A DNA stretch of 26,324 nt from the NCBI GenBank assembly GCA_013138675.1, contig WTCH01000255.1:1-26324 (forward strand), given 5' to 3'. A model generated the notes under the pieces. That model did not search any database. It worked only from the letters and a program-made list of their open reading frames with translations, and was not told the DNA's origin. A program made the position numbers and the translations under genes. The DNA comes from Woeseiaceae bacterium (GTDB lineage Bacteria > Pseudomonadota > Gammaproteobacteria > Steroidobacterales > Woeseiaceae). This document shows positions 15,591 to 23,985 of the stretch, piece after piece; within the stretch, counting starts at the first letter, position 1; each line of letters begins with the position of its first letter.

Positions 15591-15744
15591 GTAGAGCGAC
15601 GCAGGAGCCAAAGCCGAGGAAGCCAAAGCAAGCGGAGTACGATCTGAGCGAGCCATGGATGGCGAGCGAGGTTAAGCGAGGGTGCGCACCCGGTGTCGGG
15701 CCTGTGTAGCGAAGTAGGTCGCCCGTTGGGGCGGGCTCCTACAG

Positions 15745-16000
15745 GGGCGAATCTGCGCGCTGTAAGTCGTTATGTTCAGTCGCCGTCGGGCAAGGTCGGG
15801 TTATCTCGATACGTATGAGCTTTTTGTCATAACTCACTGATCATTAACGGGAATTATTTCCCAGAAAAAATCTCAGAATCTGATTTACATCACAGACCAT
15901 GATGCGAACTCTCCTTAAAGTATGTCGCTAGTACCAGCACTTCGATGGAAGTCGCTGGACGCATAGTGCAAAACACTTCACGGAATGAGTTGGTCGGTCG
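15745..16000. promoter_or_regulatory. Upstream region of second GGDEF-EAL gene with a CRP-like site
   Basis: This non-coding, locally A/T-richer stretch holds TCTGA-N6-TCACA at 15879-15894, which matches 9 of the 10 defined positions of the CRP/Vfr site TGTGA-N6-TCACA. I see no clear -35/-10 pair, and no structured RNA or gene. Confidence 0.3.
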
Positions 16001-19000
16001 ATGCACAAGGAGCTTCGCGACAAGATCAAGAGAGCGACGGAGGAGTCGGGGATTGAAAAGCCCGACTTCCTGGAGTTGCTGCACCTGATCGATCAGCACT
16101 ACGACAAGATGGAAGCGACAATCACCCAGTCGCTGACCAACACCACTCCCATTGAAGCCATTTTCGACAGCGTGACCGAAGCGCTTTTGTCGGTCAGCGA
16201 AAGCGGCATCATCTGCAACTGCAACAAGGTTTGCTCGCATTACTTCGGCCTGACGCGCGACCAGCTCATCGGGTCGAAAATCGAGCATGTGCTTCCGGCC
16301 GTAAAAAACCGGGCCGTCGAAAAGTTTCTTGAACCGTTTATGACGAACCTGGATGACTCACAGATTGATGTGACGGGCGGCCAGGTTAAGGCGCTGCGGG
16401 CGAACGGCGGGAAATTTGTCGCAGAGATCAGCGCCAGCCGTCTAAAAGCCGGCGACGGGCACATCTTCGTGATCAGCCTGCGCGATGTAACGGGCCGCCA
16501 GGCAGCCGAGAGTGCGCTCAAGCACAACGAGGAGCGCTATCGCGCGCTGATCGAGAACGCGCCCGAGGCTATTGTTGTCTTCGACCCTGAAGCGGGCACG
16601 TTCGTTGACGCCAACGACCAGGCCTGCGAGTTGTTCAACCTGTCACGCAAACGCTTGCTATCGATAGGGCCGGAACAGGTCAGCCCGGAGACACAACCCG
16701 ATGGCACGTCGTCCTTCGGCATTGCTCGCGGTTACATCGAAAGGGCCTTGAATGGGGAGCATTTGACGTTTGAGTGGACGCACCTCAACTCGGCGGGCGA
16801 CGAAATCCCGTGCGAGGTTCGACTGAGCCGCTTGCCGGCAGGCCAAAAACACATTGTACGCGCGTCGATCACTGACATCTCTGAGCGCAAGCGCAATGAG
16901 GTGCTCGCATTCGCTCAGAACAAGATCCTCGAAATGATCGCGGCCAGTGTGCCGCACGATCGTACGCTGCGCGCGATCTGTCGCAGTGTTGAGAAGATCA
17001 GCGACAACTTCCGTACCGCCATCATGCAACTCGGATCACAGGGCCAGACGCTGAGCGTGTCCCAGGCGCCGAGTCTCCCTGAATCCTTCAAATTGCTGCT
17101 TAATTTCGTCGATGTGAGTGAAGACAGCATCGCCTGTGGCGCGGCAGTGCATCATGGCGAAGATCGTTTCACGGTCGACATCACAAAGGATGAGGCCTGG
17201 GCGCCTCACAACAACCAGGCAGTGCAGAACGACGTATTATCGGTCTGGTCGTTCCTGGTTCAGGGTGCCAGAGGTCGTGTCCTTGGCACGATGGATGTGT
17301 ATGTGAATGAGGCCCGTGCGCCGACAACAGATGAGCTCGACAAACTGGGTCGCCTCGCTCGACTCGCGGGTATCGCGATTAAACGTCAGCTCGACGAGGA
17401 CAAACTGCGCAGCTCCGAAATGCGCTATCGCGGCCTGTTCGAGAATGTTGTGGATGGCGTCTATATTTCATCGCGCAAGGGCGATCTGATCGCTGCCAAT
17501 CCAGCGCTTGTCGAAATGCTGGGTTATGAGAGTGCCGAAGAGCTGAAAGGCGCGGGCCGAACCACGATGCTCTACGTGAATCCGATCGATCGTGAACGTG
17601 TGTTTGCGCGCCTTGAGGCCGAAGGCATCGTCAAAAACTTCGAATACCGCCTGAGGCGCAAAGACGGGCGCGAGATCGTTGTCCTCGAGAATGCACGTGC
17701 CGTTCACGATGACGATGGGAATATTGTCGCGCACGAGGGCACCATCACCGACATCACCGATCGCAAGCGTGCTGAAACGCGTGTCTTTGAAGAAAAGGAA
17801 CGTGCCCAGATCACGCTGCAGTCGATTGGCGACGGTGTCATTACCACCGATGCCGAAGGCAATATTGACTACATCAACCCGGTTGCGCAGGACCTGACGG
17901 GTTGGGACATGCGCAGTGCGCGCAACAAGTCGATTACCGAGATCATGACGATCATTAACGCGCACACGCGCGCAACGGTCGATAACCCGGTGATGCGATG
18001 CCTGAAAGACGGTCGCGTCATCACGCTCGAAGAGAATTCGATCCTTATTTCGAAAAGCAGCGACGAAGTGCCCATTCAGGATTCAGCGGCGCCGATTCGC
18101 GACCGGATTGGCAATGTTATCGGCTCGGTCATGGTGTTCCACGACGTGAGCAAGGAAACACGTCTGTTCCGCCAGCTCAGTTACCAGGCGTCTCATGATG
18201 CGCTCACGGACCTGATCAACCGGCGCGAGTTTGAGAATCGCCTGACAATCGCGCTCGATGGGATTCGTGGCAACCCTGACGATACGCACGCATTGCTGTA
18301 CCTCGACCTCGATCAGTTCAAGGTGGTCAACGACACGTTTGGTCATTCAGCTGGTGACGCACTGCTACGGCAGATGTCGGAGCTGGTGCAAACGAACATC
18401 CGCTCGACCGATCTGCTCGCGAGGCTTGGGGGCGACGAGTTCGCCATCCTGCTTGAACGTTGCAGTGAAAAGCGGGCCCTGGAAATCGCCGAAAAGATTC
18501 GCGGTGCCGTCGAAGGCTATCGCTTCGAGTGGCAGGATTCGTTTACGACCATACGATGCTCGATCGGGGTCGTCCTGGTGACGAGTGAGAACGCGGACGT
18601 TGCAGGAATCATGAGTTCCGCAGACGTCGCCTGTTATTCCGCAAAAGACATGGGTCGCAACCAGATTCACCTGTACAAGGACAGCGATGCCTCGATGCGC
18701 CACGAAGAGATGAAGTGGGTGTCACGCATCAGCAGCGCGGTCGAAGACGAAAGGCTCGAACTGTTCTTCCAACCCATTATCGGTATTGGCAAGGACAATG
18801 GCAACGCGCGCGGCCACTATGAATTATTGCTGCGCATGCGTGACGAGAACGGTGCGCTCGTCAGTCCTGACCAGTTCATACCTGCGGCAGAGCGCTACAA
18901 CCTGATGTCCACGCTCGACCGTTGGGTCATCCGAACGGCGTTGTCGAGCCTCGCTGACCGCGATGCAGAAGGCGAAGCGCGCTATACAATCGCCATCAAC

Positions 19001-19498
19001 CTCTCTGGAACGTCGCTTAGCGAAGATCGTTTTCTTGAGGACGTCATCAAAGAACTCGAGAAGCAGAAGTTGCCGACGGGCGCCGTGTGTTTCGAAATTA
19101 CTGAGACTGCAGCAATCTCAAACTTGTCACGGGTTGTCCACTTCATGCAGACGCTGAAGAAACTCGGCTGCAAGTTCTCGCTCGACGATTTCGGAAGTGG
19201 CCTGTCGTCATTTACGTACCTCAAGAATCTGCCAGTCGATTATCTCAAGATTGATGGTCAATTCATTCGCAATGTTGCCGATGACTCAGTTGACGAGAGC
19301 ATGGTAAAGGCGATCTGGGAGGTTGGACACGCGATGGGTATCGAGACAATTGCGGAGCGCGTGGAGACCAAACAGGTACTCGAAAAGCTCGGGTCACTTG
19401 GTATCGAGTTCGCGCAGGGTTATTACATCGCCCGCCCGACGTCTGTTGCGTCCTTCGAGCCCTGGGGCAGCAACCGATTTTCGAAGCTGACGGCCTAG
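16001..19498 (+). CDS. Multi-PAS/GAF GGDEF-EAL cyclic-di-GMP protein
   Basis: Large sensor protein of 1165 residues with no membrane segment visible. Domain order: a short charged N-terminal region (MHKELRDKIKRA, then FLELLHLIDQHYDKM), PAS (about 45-165), PAS (about 170-300), GAF-like (about 310-465), PAS (about 470-595), PAS (about 600-725), GGDEF (about 735-890) and EAL (about 900-1155). GGDEF is intact at 810-814, with the I-site RSTD at 801-804. The EAL motif reads ELL (941-943) with Asp1062-Asp1063 in DDFGSG, NLSG and TETAA retained, so both activities are plausible. The last PAS-GGDEF-EAL block is paralogous to the gene at 13019. It lies 38 bases upstream of the amidohydrolase-like gene. 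Ligands of the sensor domains are unknown. Confidence 0.94.
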   Translation: MHKELRDKIKRATEESGIEKPDFLELLHLIDQHYDKMEATITQSLTNTTPIEAIFDSVTEALLSVSESGIICNCNKVCSHYFGLTRDQLIGSKIEHVLPAVKNRAVEKFLEPFMTNLDDSQIDVTGGQVKALRANGGKFVAEISASRLKAGDGHIFVISLRDVTGRQAAESALKHNEERYRALIENAPEAIVVFDPEAGTFVDANDQACELFNLSRKRLLSIGPEQVSPETQPDGTSSFGIARGYIERALNGEHLTFEWTHLNSAGDEIPCEVRLSRLPAGQKHIVRASITDISERKRNEVLAFAQNKILEMIAASVPHDRTLRAICRSVEKISDNFRTAIMQLGSQGQTLSVSQAPSLPESFKLLLNFVDVSEDSIACGAAVHHGEDRFTVDITKDEAWAPHNNQAVQNDVLSVWSFLVQGARGRVLGTMDVYVNEARAPTTDELDKLGRLARLAGIAIKRQLDEDKLRSSEMRYRGLFENVVDGVYISSRKGDLIAANPALVEMLGYESAEELKGAGRTTMLYVNPIDRERVFARLEAEGIVKNFEYRLRRKDGREIVVLENARAVHDDDGNIVAHEGTITDITDRKRAETRVFEEKERAQITLQSIGDGVITTDAEGNIDYINPVAQDLTGWDMRSARNKSITEIMTIINAHTRATVDNPVMRCLKDGRVITLEENSILISKSSDEVPIQDSAAPIRDRIGNVIGSVMVFHDVSKETRLFRQLSYQASHDALTDLINRREFENRLTIALDGIRGNPDDTHALLYLDLDQFKVVNDTFGHSAGDALLRQMSELVQTNIRSTDLLARLGGDEFAILLERCSEKRALEIAEKIRGAVEGYRFEWQDSFTTIRCSIGVVLVTSENADVAGIMSSADVACYSAKDMGRNQIHLYKDSDASMRHEEMKWVSRISSAVEDERLELFFQPIIGIGKDNGNARGHYELLLRMRDENGALVSPDQFIPAAERYNLMSTLDRWVIRTALSSLADRDAEGEARYTIAINLSGTSLSEDRFLEDVIKELEKQKLPTGAVCFEITETAAISNLSRVVHFMQTLKKLGCKFSLDDFGSGLSSFTYLKNLPVDYLKIDGQFIRNVADDSVDESMVKAIWEVGHAMGIETIAERVETKQVLEKLGSLGIEFAQGYYIARPTSVASFEPWGSNRFSKLTA

Positions 19499-19536
19499 TT
19501 GGGAAAACGGGCTAAGATTGCGTCGCCACGCTCACG

Positions 19537-20364
19537 ATGACAGAATCGGTCGTCATGTCCGACGGCCAAAACAACACTCATCCATCTTTGCTGACCTCCA
19601 GCGAGCCGTCGCCGTTCTATGTTGTTAATCCATTAGCCGAAGCACCTGTATTGCTGGTCTGTGACCATGCGAGCTGTCGATTCCCACAGGCGTTGGGCGA
19701 CATGGGTCTCGACCCTTTTGCACGTCGCTGTCATCTGGCCATCGATATCGGTGCCGGCAAGCTGACCGAGAAGATTGCCAAAAGCCTGGGCTTTACGGCT
19801 GTCATTGCTCAGTATTCGCGCCTCGTCATCGACTGTAACCGGCAGCTCATGGATCCAGGTGCCTTTCTCGAGTACGGCGATGGCATCCTGGTACCGGGGA
19901 ATCGAAATCTGAGCCAGGCCGACAAGGACGCACGAGCGGACGCGATCTACTGGCCGTATCACAATGCCATCGAGGATCAGATAGCCCGCCTGCGCGCTGT
20001 CGGTCCGGCCCCGGCATTTGTCTCGATCCACAGTTTCACACCGGTGTTGAACGGTGTCTCCAGGGACGTGCAAATGGGTGTCCTGTGGGACACGGACTCA
20101 CGACTCTCCGATATCTTCATAGAAGATTTCCGCGCTGCCGGATTCCTGACCGGTGACAACGAACCGTATTCCGGTAGGGCCCCGCAGGATTTCACGATTG
20201 ACCATCACGCTGAGGAAATAGGTTTGCCTCACGTGGGCATCGAGCTGCGGCAAGACCTTATTGACGATATCGCCGGAGTGGAAGAGATTGCGTCGGTAAT
20301 GCACCGCATCATTGAATCGATTCCGGAGAGAATCGGGCTATTGCAGGACAAAATTTCGGCGTAG
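19537..20364 (+). CDS. N-formylglutamate amidohydrolase family protein
   Basis: Predicted zinc-dependent amidohydrolase of 275 residues (FGase family, COG3931-like), cytosolic. Characteristic segments are LLVCDHASCRFP (residues about 39-50), AIDIGAGKLTEK, YSRLVIDCNR, VSIHSFTP, IDHHAEEIGLPHVGIELRQD and a helical C-terminus. The histidine/aspartate/glutamate-rich motifs fit the metal-binding M14-like fold of the family. True hutG-type FGases act in histidine breakdown, but no histidine genes are nearby, so the natural substrate is open. An alternative start is the ATG at 19555; neither start has a good ribosome site. The next gene, a GCS2-type amide-bond ligase, starts 32 bases after its stop, suggesting that a ligase and a hydrolase act on related amides. 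Confidence 0.87.
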   Translation: MTESVVMSDGQNNTHPSLLTSSEPSPFYVVNPLAEAPVLLVCDHASCRFPQALGDMGLDPFARRCHLAIDIGAGKLTEKIAKSLGFTAVIAQYSRLVIDCNRQLMDPGAFLEYGDGILVPGNRNLSQADKDARADAIYWPYHNAIEDQIARLRAVGPAPAFVSIHSFTPVLNGVSRDVQMGVLWDTDSRLSDIFIEDFRAAGFLTGDNEPYSGRAPQDFTIDHHAEEIGLPHVGIELRQDLIDDIAGVEEIASVMHRIIESIPERIGLLQDKISA

Positions 20365-20396
20365 CGATAAACAGGCGGCCTGCCAGAGGGGGGTAC

Positions 20397-21536
20397 GTGA
20401 AGAGCGACGTTCGACCGCAACTGACCATCGGTGTCGAGGAAGAATATCTTCTCGTCGACAAGGACACGCGCGCACTTGTCGTCGATCCACCTGATGACCT
20501 GATGGAGGAGTACGAGAGGCGTCTCGGCATCCAGGTGTCAACCGAACTGCTTCGCTCGCAAGTTGAGATCGGTACCAAGGTCTGCAAGAACGTTGCAGAA
20601 GTTCATGAAGAGCTTGTGTACCTGCGTGGCAACATCAAGGAAGTCGCGAACCGGTACGGCCTCGAACCTATCGCATCGTCGACGCACCCGTTTAGCCACT
20701 GGCAGGACCAGAAACACACGCGCAAGGAGCGCTATGACCAATTGACGGTTGAGATGCAAGGCGCCGCCCGGCGGCTCCTGATTTGCGGTATGCACGTGCA
20801 TGTCGGCATCGAAGACGACGAGCTGCGTATCGACCTGATGAACCAGATGTCGTATTTCCTGCCGCACCTTCTTGCGCTGTCCTGTTCGTCACCATTCTGG
20901 GAAGGTCGTGATACCGGGCTCAAGAGCTATCGCCTCACCGTGTTTGATGCATTGCCGCGTACCGGGTTGCCCGAGCGTTTTGCGAGCTTTGCGGAATACG
21001 AGCGGCATGTTCGCGTGCTCATGGATGCGGGGCTAATCGAGGATTCGACACGCATCTGGTGGGATCTCAGGCCGAGCGCGAATTTCCCGACCCTTGAAAC
21101 GCGCATCATGGATGTGTGCACACGCGTCGACGACAGCGTGTCCCTGGCGGCGCTGCTGGTGTGTATTTACCGCATGTTGTATCGGCTCAGAACTCATAAC
21201 CAGCGCTGGCGCATTTATGCGCCCATGTTGATACGTGAGAATCGCTGGCGTGCCATGCGTTACAGCTTCGACGAGGGGCTTATTGATCTGGCCAAAGGTA
21301 CGGTCGTGCCGTTTGAGGAACTGCTCGATGAGCTGCTATGCCTCATCGCCGAAGATGCCGAGGCACTGGGCTGCACCGACGAAATCAACGGTATTCGCCA
21401 TATCATGCAGCGCGGCACGAGTGCGCACCGGCAGCTCAAAAAATACGAGCTCGAACGGGCAGGCGGGGCCAGCAACGAGGACGCTCTGAAAGGCGTCGTC
21501 GACAAGCTGATCGAGGACACCGCAGAAGGCTTGTAA
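20397..21536 (+). CDS. Carboxylate-amine ligase, YbdK/GCS2 family
   Basis: ATP-dependent ligase of the glutamate-cysteine ligase type 2 family, 379 residues, the usual size for YbdK-like proteins. GVEEEYLLVD (residues 12-21) is the nucleotide/metal-binding start motif. RSQVEIGT (53-60) and GMHVHVGI (131-138, His133 and His135) follow, and the C-terminal half contains ARG-rich RPSANFPTLETRIMD. YbdK of E. coli shows weak glutamate-cysteine ligase activity, but the biological substrates of the family are generally unknown. The start is GTG at 20397, close behind a strong AGGGGGG ribosome site. It appears to form an operon with the amidohydrolase gene just upstream. No glutathione synthetase is nearby, so a glutathione role is not supported by context. 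Confidence 0.9.
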   Translation: MKSDVRPQLTIGVEEEYLLVDKDTRALVVDPPDDLMEEYERRLGIQVSTELLRSQVEIGTKVCKNVAEVHEELVYLRGNIKEVANRYGLEPIASSTHPFSHWQDQKHTRKERYDQLTVEMQGAARRLLICGMHVHVGIEDDELRIDLMNQMSYFLPHLLALSCSSPFWEGRDTGLKSYRLTVFDALPRTGLPERFASFAEYERHVRVLMDAGLIEDSTRIWWDLRPSANFPTLETRIMDVCTRVDDSVSLAALLVCIYRMLYRLRTHNQRWRIYAPMLIRENRWRAMRYSFDEGLIDLAKGTVVPFEELLDELLCLIAEDAEALGCTDEINGIRHIMQRGTSAHRQLKKYELERAGGASNEDALKGVVDKLIEDTAEGL

Positions 21537-21652
21537 GGCGCTCCACAACTGGGTTTCAGGAATGCGGTACAGGTCGCATTATGTTGCCTTGAAGCCGGCT
21601 AGCATTCCGGTATGAGACGGTATCGTGACAATACTGCGTCCGGGGCAAGCCC

Positions 21653-23581
21653 GTGATCGAATGGCTTGATTTCGTGCTGCGCCCGACTTTCGCTATCGCG
21701 TCCGTCGTGTACATATTGCTTGCCGTGCATGTGGCGCGCTCGTCGCCGCAGCATGCCAACAGCGTCATCGCATTTTTCCTGTTGCTGATCGGTGCGCTCG
21801 TCGCAGGCGCGGGCTTTTCTTACGGCACCGACGACCCAAACATCTATGGTATCGGTCGCGTCCTCGCGCTCTTCTCGTCGGGGTTCTTGCCCGTGGCGTT
21901 TTACGTCGTGTATCGGGAGTACACGGACGGGCCGCCGCACGCACTCGTCATCGCGTTGTTGTCTGTCATTCCGATCGCGACGACGCTACTTGCCTTGACG
22001 AATTCAATGCACGGTATGATCTGGACAGCGACCGTGACAGAGACCGGACTTTACTTTACCGACGTCAGCGAACACTCCTGGTTTAATCGTGTACAGGCAC
22101 CATTCATGTATGGCCTGTTCATCTATTCTGCGATTGCCCTGGCCGGCCGACTGCCGACAATTGCTCTGGCGCATCGCAAGACAGTCCTGTTGTTGCTGGG
22201 CTGTGCAATTCTGCCGTTCGGCGTAAGCGTCGGCAATATTTACCTCAACATGGGCCCGAAGGACTTTCCGTTCTCGGCACTCTCATTCGTCGTGATGCTG
22301 CCGCTGTACGCTTATGCGGCAATATCGATGCGATTCTATGAATTCAGTCCGATCGCATACCAGACATTGTTCGATCATGTACGTGACCCGATATTCGTAC
22401 TCGATCAGGAAGAGCGCATAATCTGTGTGAACAAGAGTGCACAGGAATTGCTTCGCGGTAGTGAACGTGAGCTTATTGGACGCAAGCTGTGGGACGATTT
22501 CCCCGAGGCCCGCGACATTGTCAGGCAAGCCAGTGAACTGGACCTGACGCAAACGCTCAAGTTGCACAAGGATCATATCTACGAGCTCAGTGTTGGCCCG
22601 TTGAAAGGGCCAAAAGGCCAGCACCTTGGTATGGTCGTCGTGTGCCGCAATGTGACCGAGCGCCGCCAAGCTCAAAGTCAACTCGCGGACAGTGAACATC
22701 TCATCCGCACGCTCATCGAGACCTCGTCAAACGGCATTCTGCGCTTCGCCCGTGATCGAAACGACAAGAATGTTCGTTTCCGCTGCGTTTTTGCCAATCG
22801 CGCTGCCGAGACTTACCTGGATTGCGGTACCGGCACGCTCGTCGGCATGCCACTCGACAAGTTAACGCAGCTCAACCCCGAGCGCCTGATCGGACACTTT
22901 ACTGGTGAGACCGCCGGGCGCTCAGCACTTAGCTACGAAACGTCTGCCGAGATGGCGGACGGCGAAAGCTGGTTGCGCATCGTCGGCGAGCCCGTCGGAG
23001 ATGATTTCTCGGTCACGCTGATCGACATTACGCAACGCAAGCGAAATGAAGACAAGATGCTGGCAGATGCATTGCGGGACCCCCTGACCAGCGTACTCAA
23101 TCGACGCGGGTTCGAAAAAGAGGGCAACACGTTGATCCGTGCCCACGATCGTGGCGCGGTGCTGTACCTCGACCTGAATCATTTCAAGACCATCAACGAC
23201 CGTTTTGGACACCAGGCCGGTGATGCGTTGTTGAAGGCATTTGGTCATCGCCTCGAGTTTTGTCTGCGGCCCGAGGATATTCTCGGCCGGCTTGGCGGTG
23301 ACGAATTCGCGATCGTCCTGCCCGGTATCAGTGTTGATGATGCCAGGCATGTTGCCGATCGCCTTGTGCAGACTGCGTCCGAGGCCTACATCATCCAGGG
23401 GCAGGAAATTAAGTGCACAGCCAGCGTCGGTATCGCTCTGATGCCCGAACACGGGGAAGAGCTGTGGCACCTGATCAGCGTCGCCGACCAGGCAATGTAC
23501 GACGCGAAGACAGAGGCATCCGACGATGCGGCCAATGACGGCTCGGCGTTCATGGGCCACTCAGGCGAAAGGAACCAGTAG
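21653..23581 (+). CDS. Seven-TM sensor diguanylate cyclase (7TM-PAS-PAS-GGDEF)
   Basis: Membrane-bound diguanylate cyclase of 642 residues. The first 220 residues form about seven hydrophobic segments ending in YAYAAISMRFYEFSPIA, typical of the HisKA_7TM sensory module. A PAS domain follows (about 235-345, DPIFVLDQEERIICVNKSA), then a second PAS-like domain (about 347-465), then GGDEF (about 470-625). GGDEF is intact at 548-552 with an I-site RPED at 539-542, and LDLNHFKTINDRFGH is a good nucleotide-binding segment. There is no EAL domain, so it should only make cyclic-di-GMP. Start is GTG at 21653 with a weak ribosome site. It lies 116 bases after the YbdK-like ligase, on the same strand. 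The signal sensed is unknown. Confidence 0.93.
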   Translation: MIEWLDFVLRPTFAIASVVYILLAVHVARSSPQHANSVIAFFLLLIGALVAGAGFSYGTDDPNIYGIGRVLALFSSGFLPVAFYVVYREYTDGPPHALVIALLSVIPIATTLLALTNSMHGMIWTATVTETGLYFTDVSEHSWFNRVQAPFMYGLFIYSAIALAGRLPTIALAHRKTVLLLLGCAILPFGVSVGNIYLNMGPKDFPFSALSFVVMLPLYAYAAISMRFYEFSPIAYQTLFDHVRDPIFVLDQEERIICVNKSAQELLRGSERELIGRKLWDDFPEARDIVRQASELDLTQTLKLHKDHIYELSVGPLKGPKGQHLGMVVVCRNVTERRQAQSQLADSEHLIRTLIETSSNGILRFARDRNDKNVRFRCVFANRAAETYLDCGTGTLVGMPLDKLTQLNPERLIGHFTGETAGRSALSYETSAEMADGESWLRIVGEPVGDDFSVTLIDITQRKRNEDKMLADALRDPLTSVLNRRGFEKEGNTLIRAHDRGAVLYLDLNHFKTINDRFGHQAGDALLKAFGHRLEFCLRPEDILGRLGGDEFAIVLPGISVDDARHVADRLVQTASEAYIIQGQEIKCTASVGIALMPEHGEELWHLISVADQAMYDAKTEASDDAANDGSAFMGHSGERNQ

Positions 23582-23613
23582 CACCGATTTCCATCCGTTG
23601 TTTTTTGCAGGTG

Positions 23614-23642
23614 TTGTAATCGATCCATATATCGACTATTCT
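23614..23642 (+). promoter_or_regulatory. Promoter of arsR operon
   Basis: TTGTAA (23614-23619), a 17-base spacer and TATTCT (23637-23642) form a sigma-70-like promoter. Counting 7 bases from the -10 end puts transcription start at 23649, the A of the arsR ATG. Confidence 0.6.
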
Positions 23643-23654
23643 CGATATATGGAT
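23623..23654. promoter_or_regulatory. ArsR operator: perfect inverted repeat over promoter and start codon
   Basis: ATCCATATATCGA (23623-23635) and TCGATATATGGAT (23642-23654) are perfect 13-base arms with a 6-base centre. The repeat covers the spacer, the -10 and the start codon, ideal for autorepression by the ArsR dimer. Confidence 0.85.
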
Positions 23655-23975
23655 ATAATCTGTGCTGTTAACGCGCTCGAGGCGCTGGCCCACGAAACCC
23701 GGCTAAACGTATTCCGCCTGTTGGTGCAGGCGGGACCCACCGGACTGACAGCGGGTGCAATAGCTGATCATCTGGACGCGCGTCAAAACACCATGTCGAG
23801 TCACCTTGCCAAATTGCATCGTGCCGGCATTGTCACGAGCGAGCGCGATGGCCGCCACATCATCTACCGTGCCGACTTCGATGCAGTTAGCGGCTTGATC
23901 GTTTACCTGATGGAAGACTGTTGCGGTGGCAACGCAGAAGTGTGCAAGCCCGTGGCGGCATCAATAAGTTGTTAA
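23649..23975 (+). CDS. arsR: ArsR-family arsenic-responsive repressor
   Basis: Winged-helix repressor of 108 residues, released from DNA by trivalent arsenic. The start at 23649 gives the standard N-terminus MDIICAVNALEALAHETRL; the open frame extends further upstream but crosses the promoter. The helix-turn-helix spans about residues 32-60 (LTAGAIADHLDARQNTMSSH). The C-terminal EDCCGGNAEVCKP places Cys91, Cys92 and Cys99 in an arrangement like the Cys-Cys...Cys site of the Acidithiobacillus ferrooxidans ArsR, rather than the helix-3 CVCDLC site of plasmid R773 ArsR (family knowledge). Its start codon lies inside its operator and at the predicted transcription start. It is followed after 10 bases, with a strong TAAGGAG site, by arsI. 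Confidence 0.93.
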   Translation: MDIICAVNALEALAHETRLNVFRLLVQAGPTGLTAGAIADHLDARQNTMSSHLAKLHRAGIVTSERDGRHIIYRADFDAVSGLIVYLMEDCCGGNAEVCKPVAASISC

Positions 23976-23985
23976 GGAGATTGAA

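Larger units (their letters stand above)
15359..15744. mobile_element. MITE- or REPIN-like element with 15-base terminal inverted repeats
   Basis: The ends are perfect inverted repeats: CTGTAGGAGCCCGCC at 15359-15373 and its complement at 15730-15744. Similarity continues inward: 15397-15422 matches the complement of about 15702-15727 at 22 of 26 positions, with a roughly 20-base gap between the matching blocks of the two arms. The left 44 bases (15361-15404) recur at 1866-1909. The core carries several hairpins and no convincing open frame. This fits a non-autonomous mobile element or an expanded inverted REP pair. No transposase is visible in the window, and I see no clear target-site duplication. 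Confidence 0.6.

Noticed and set aside
15347..16000. Small genes, tRNA or CRISPR repeats in the long gap
   Set aside because: The frames there are palindrome-driven and arginine-rich, there is no tRNA cloverleaf with T-loop sequence, and no regularly spaced repeats with unique spacers.
22922..23560. 212-codon antisense open frame over the GGDEF domain of the third cyclase
   Set aside because: Shadow of a well-supported domain; no family resemblance and no ribosome site.
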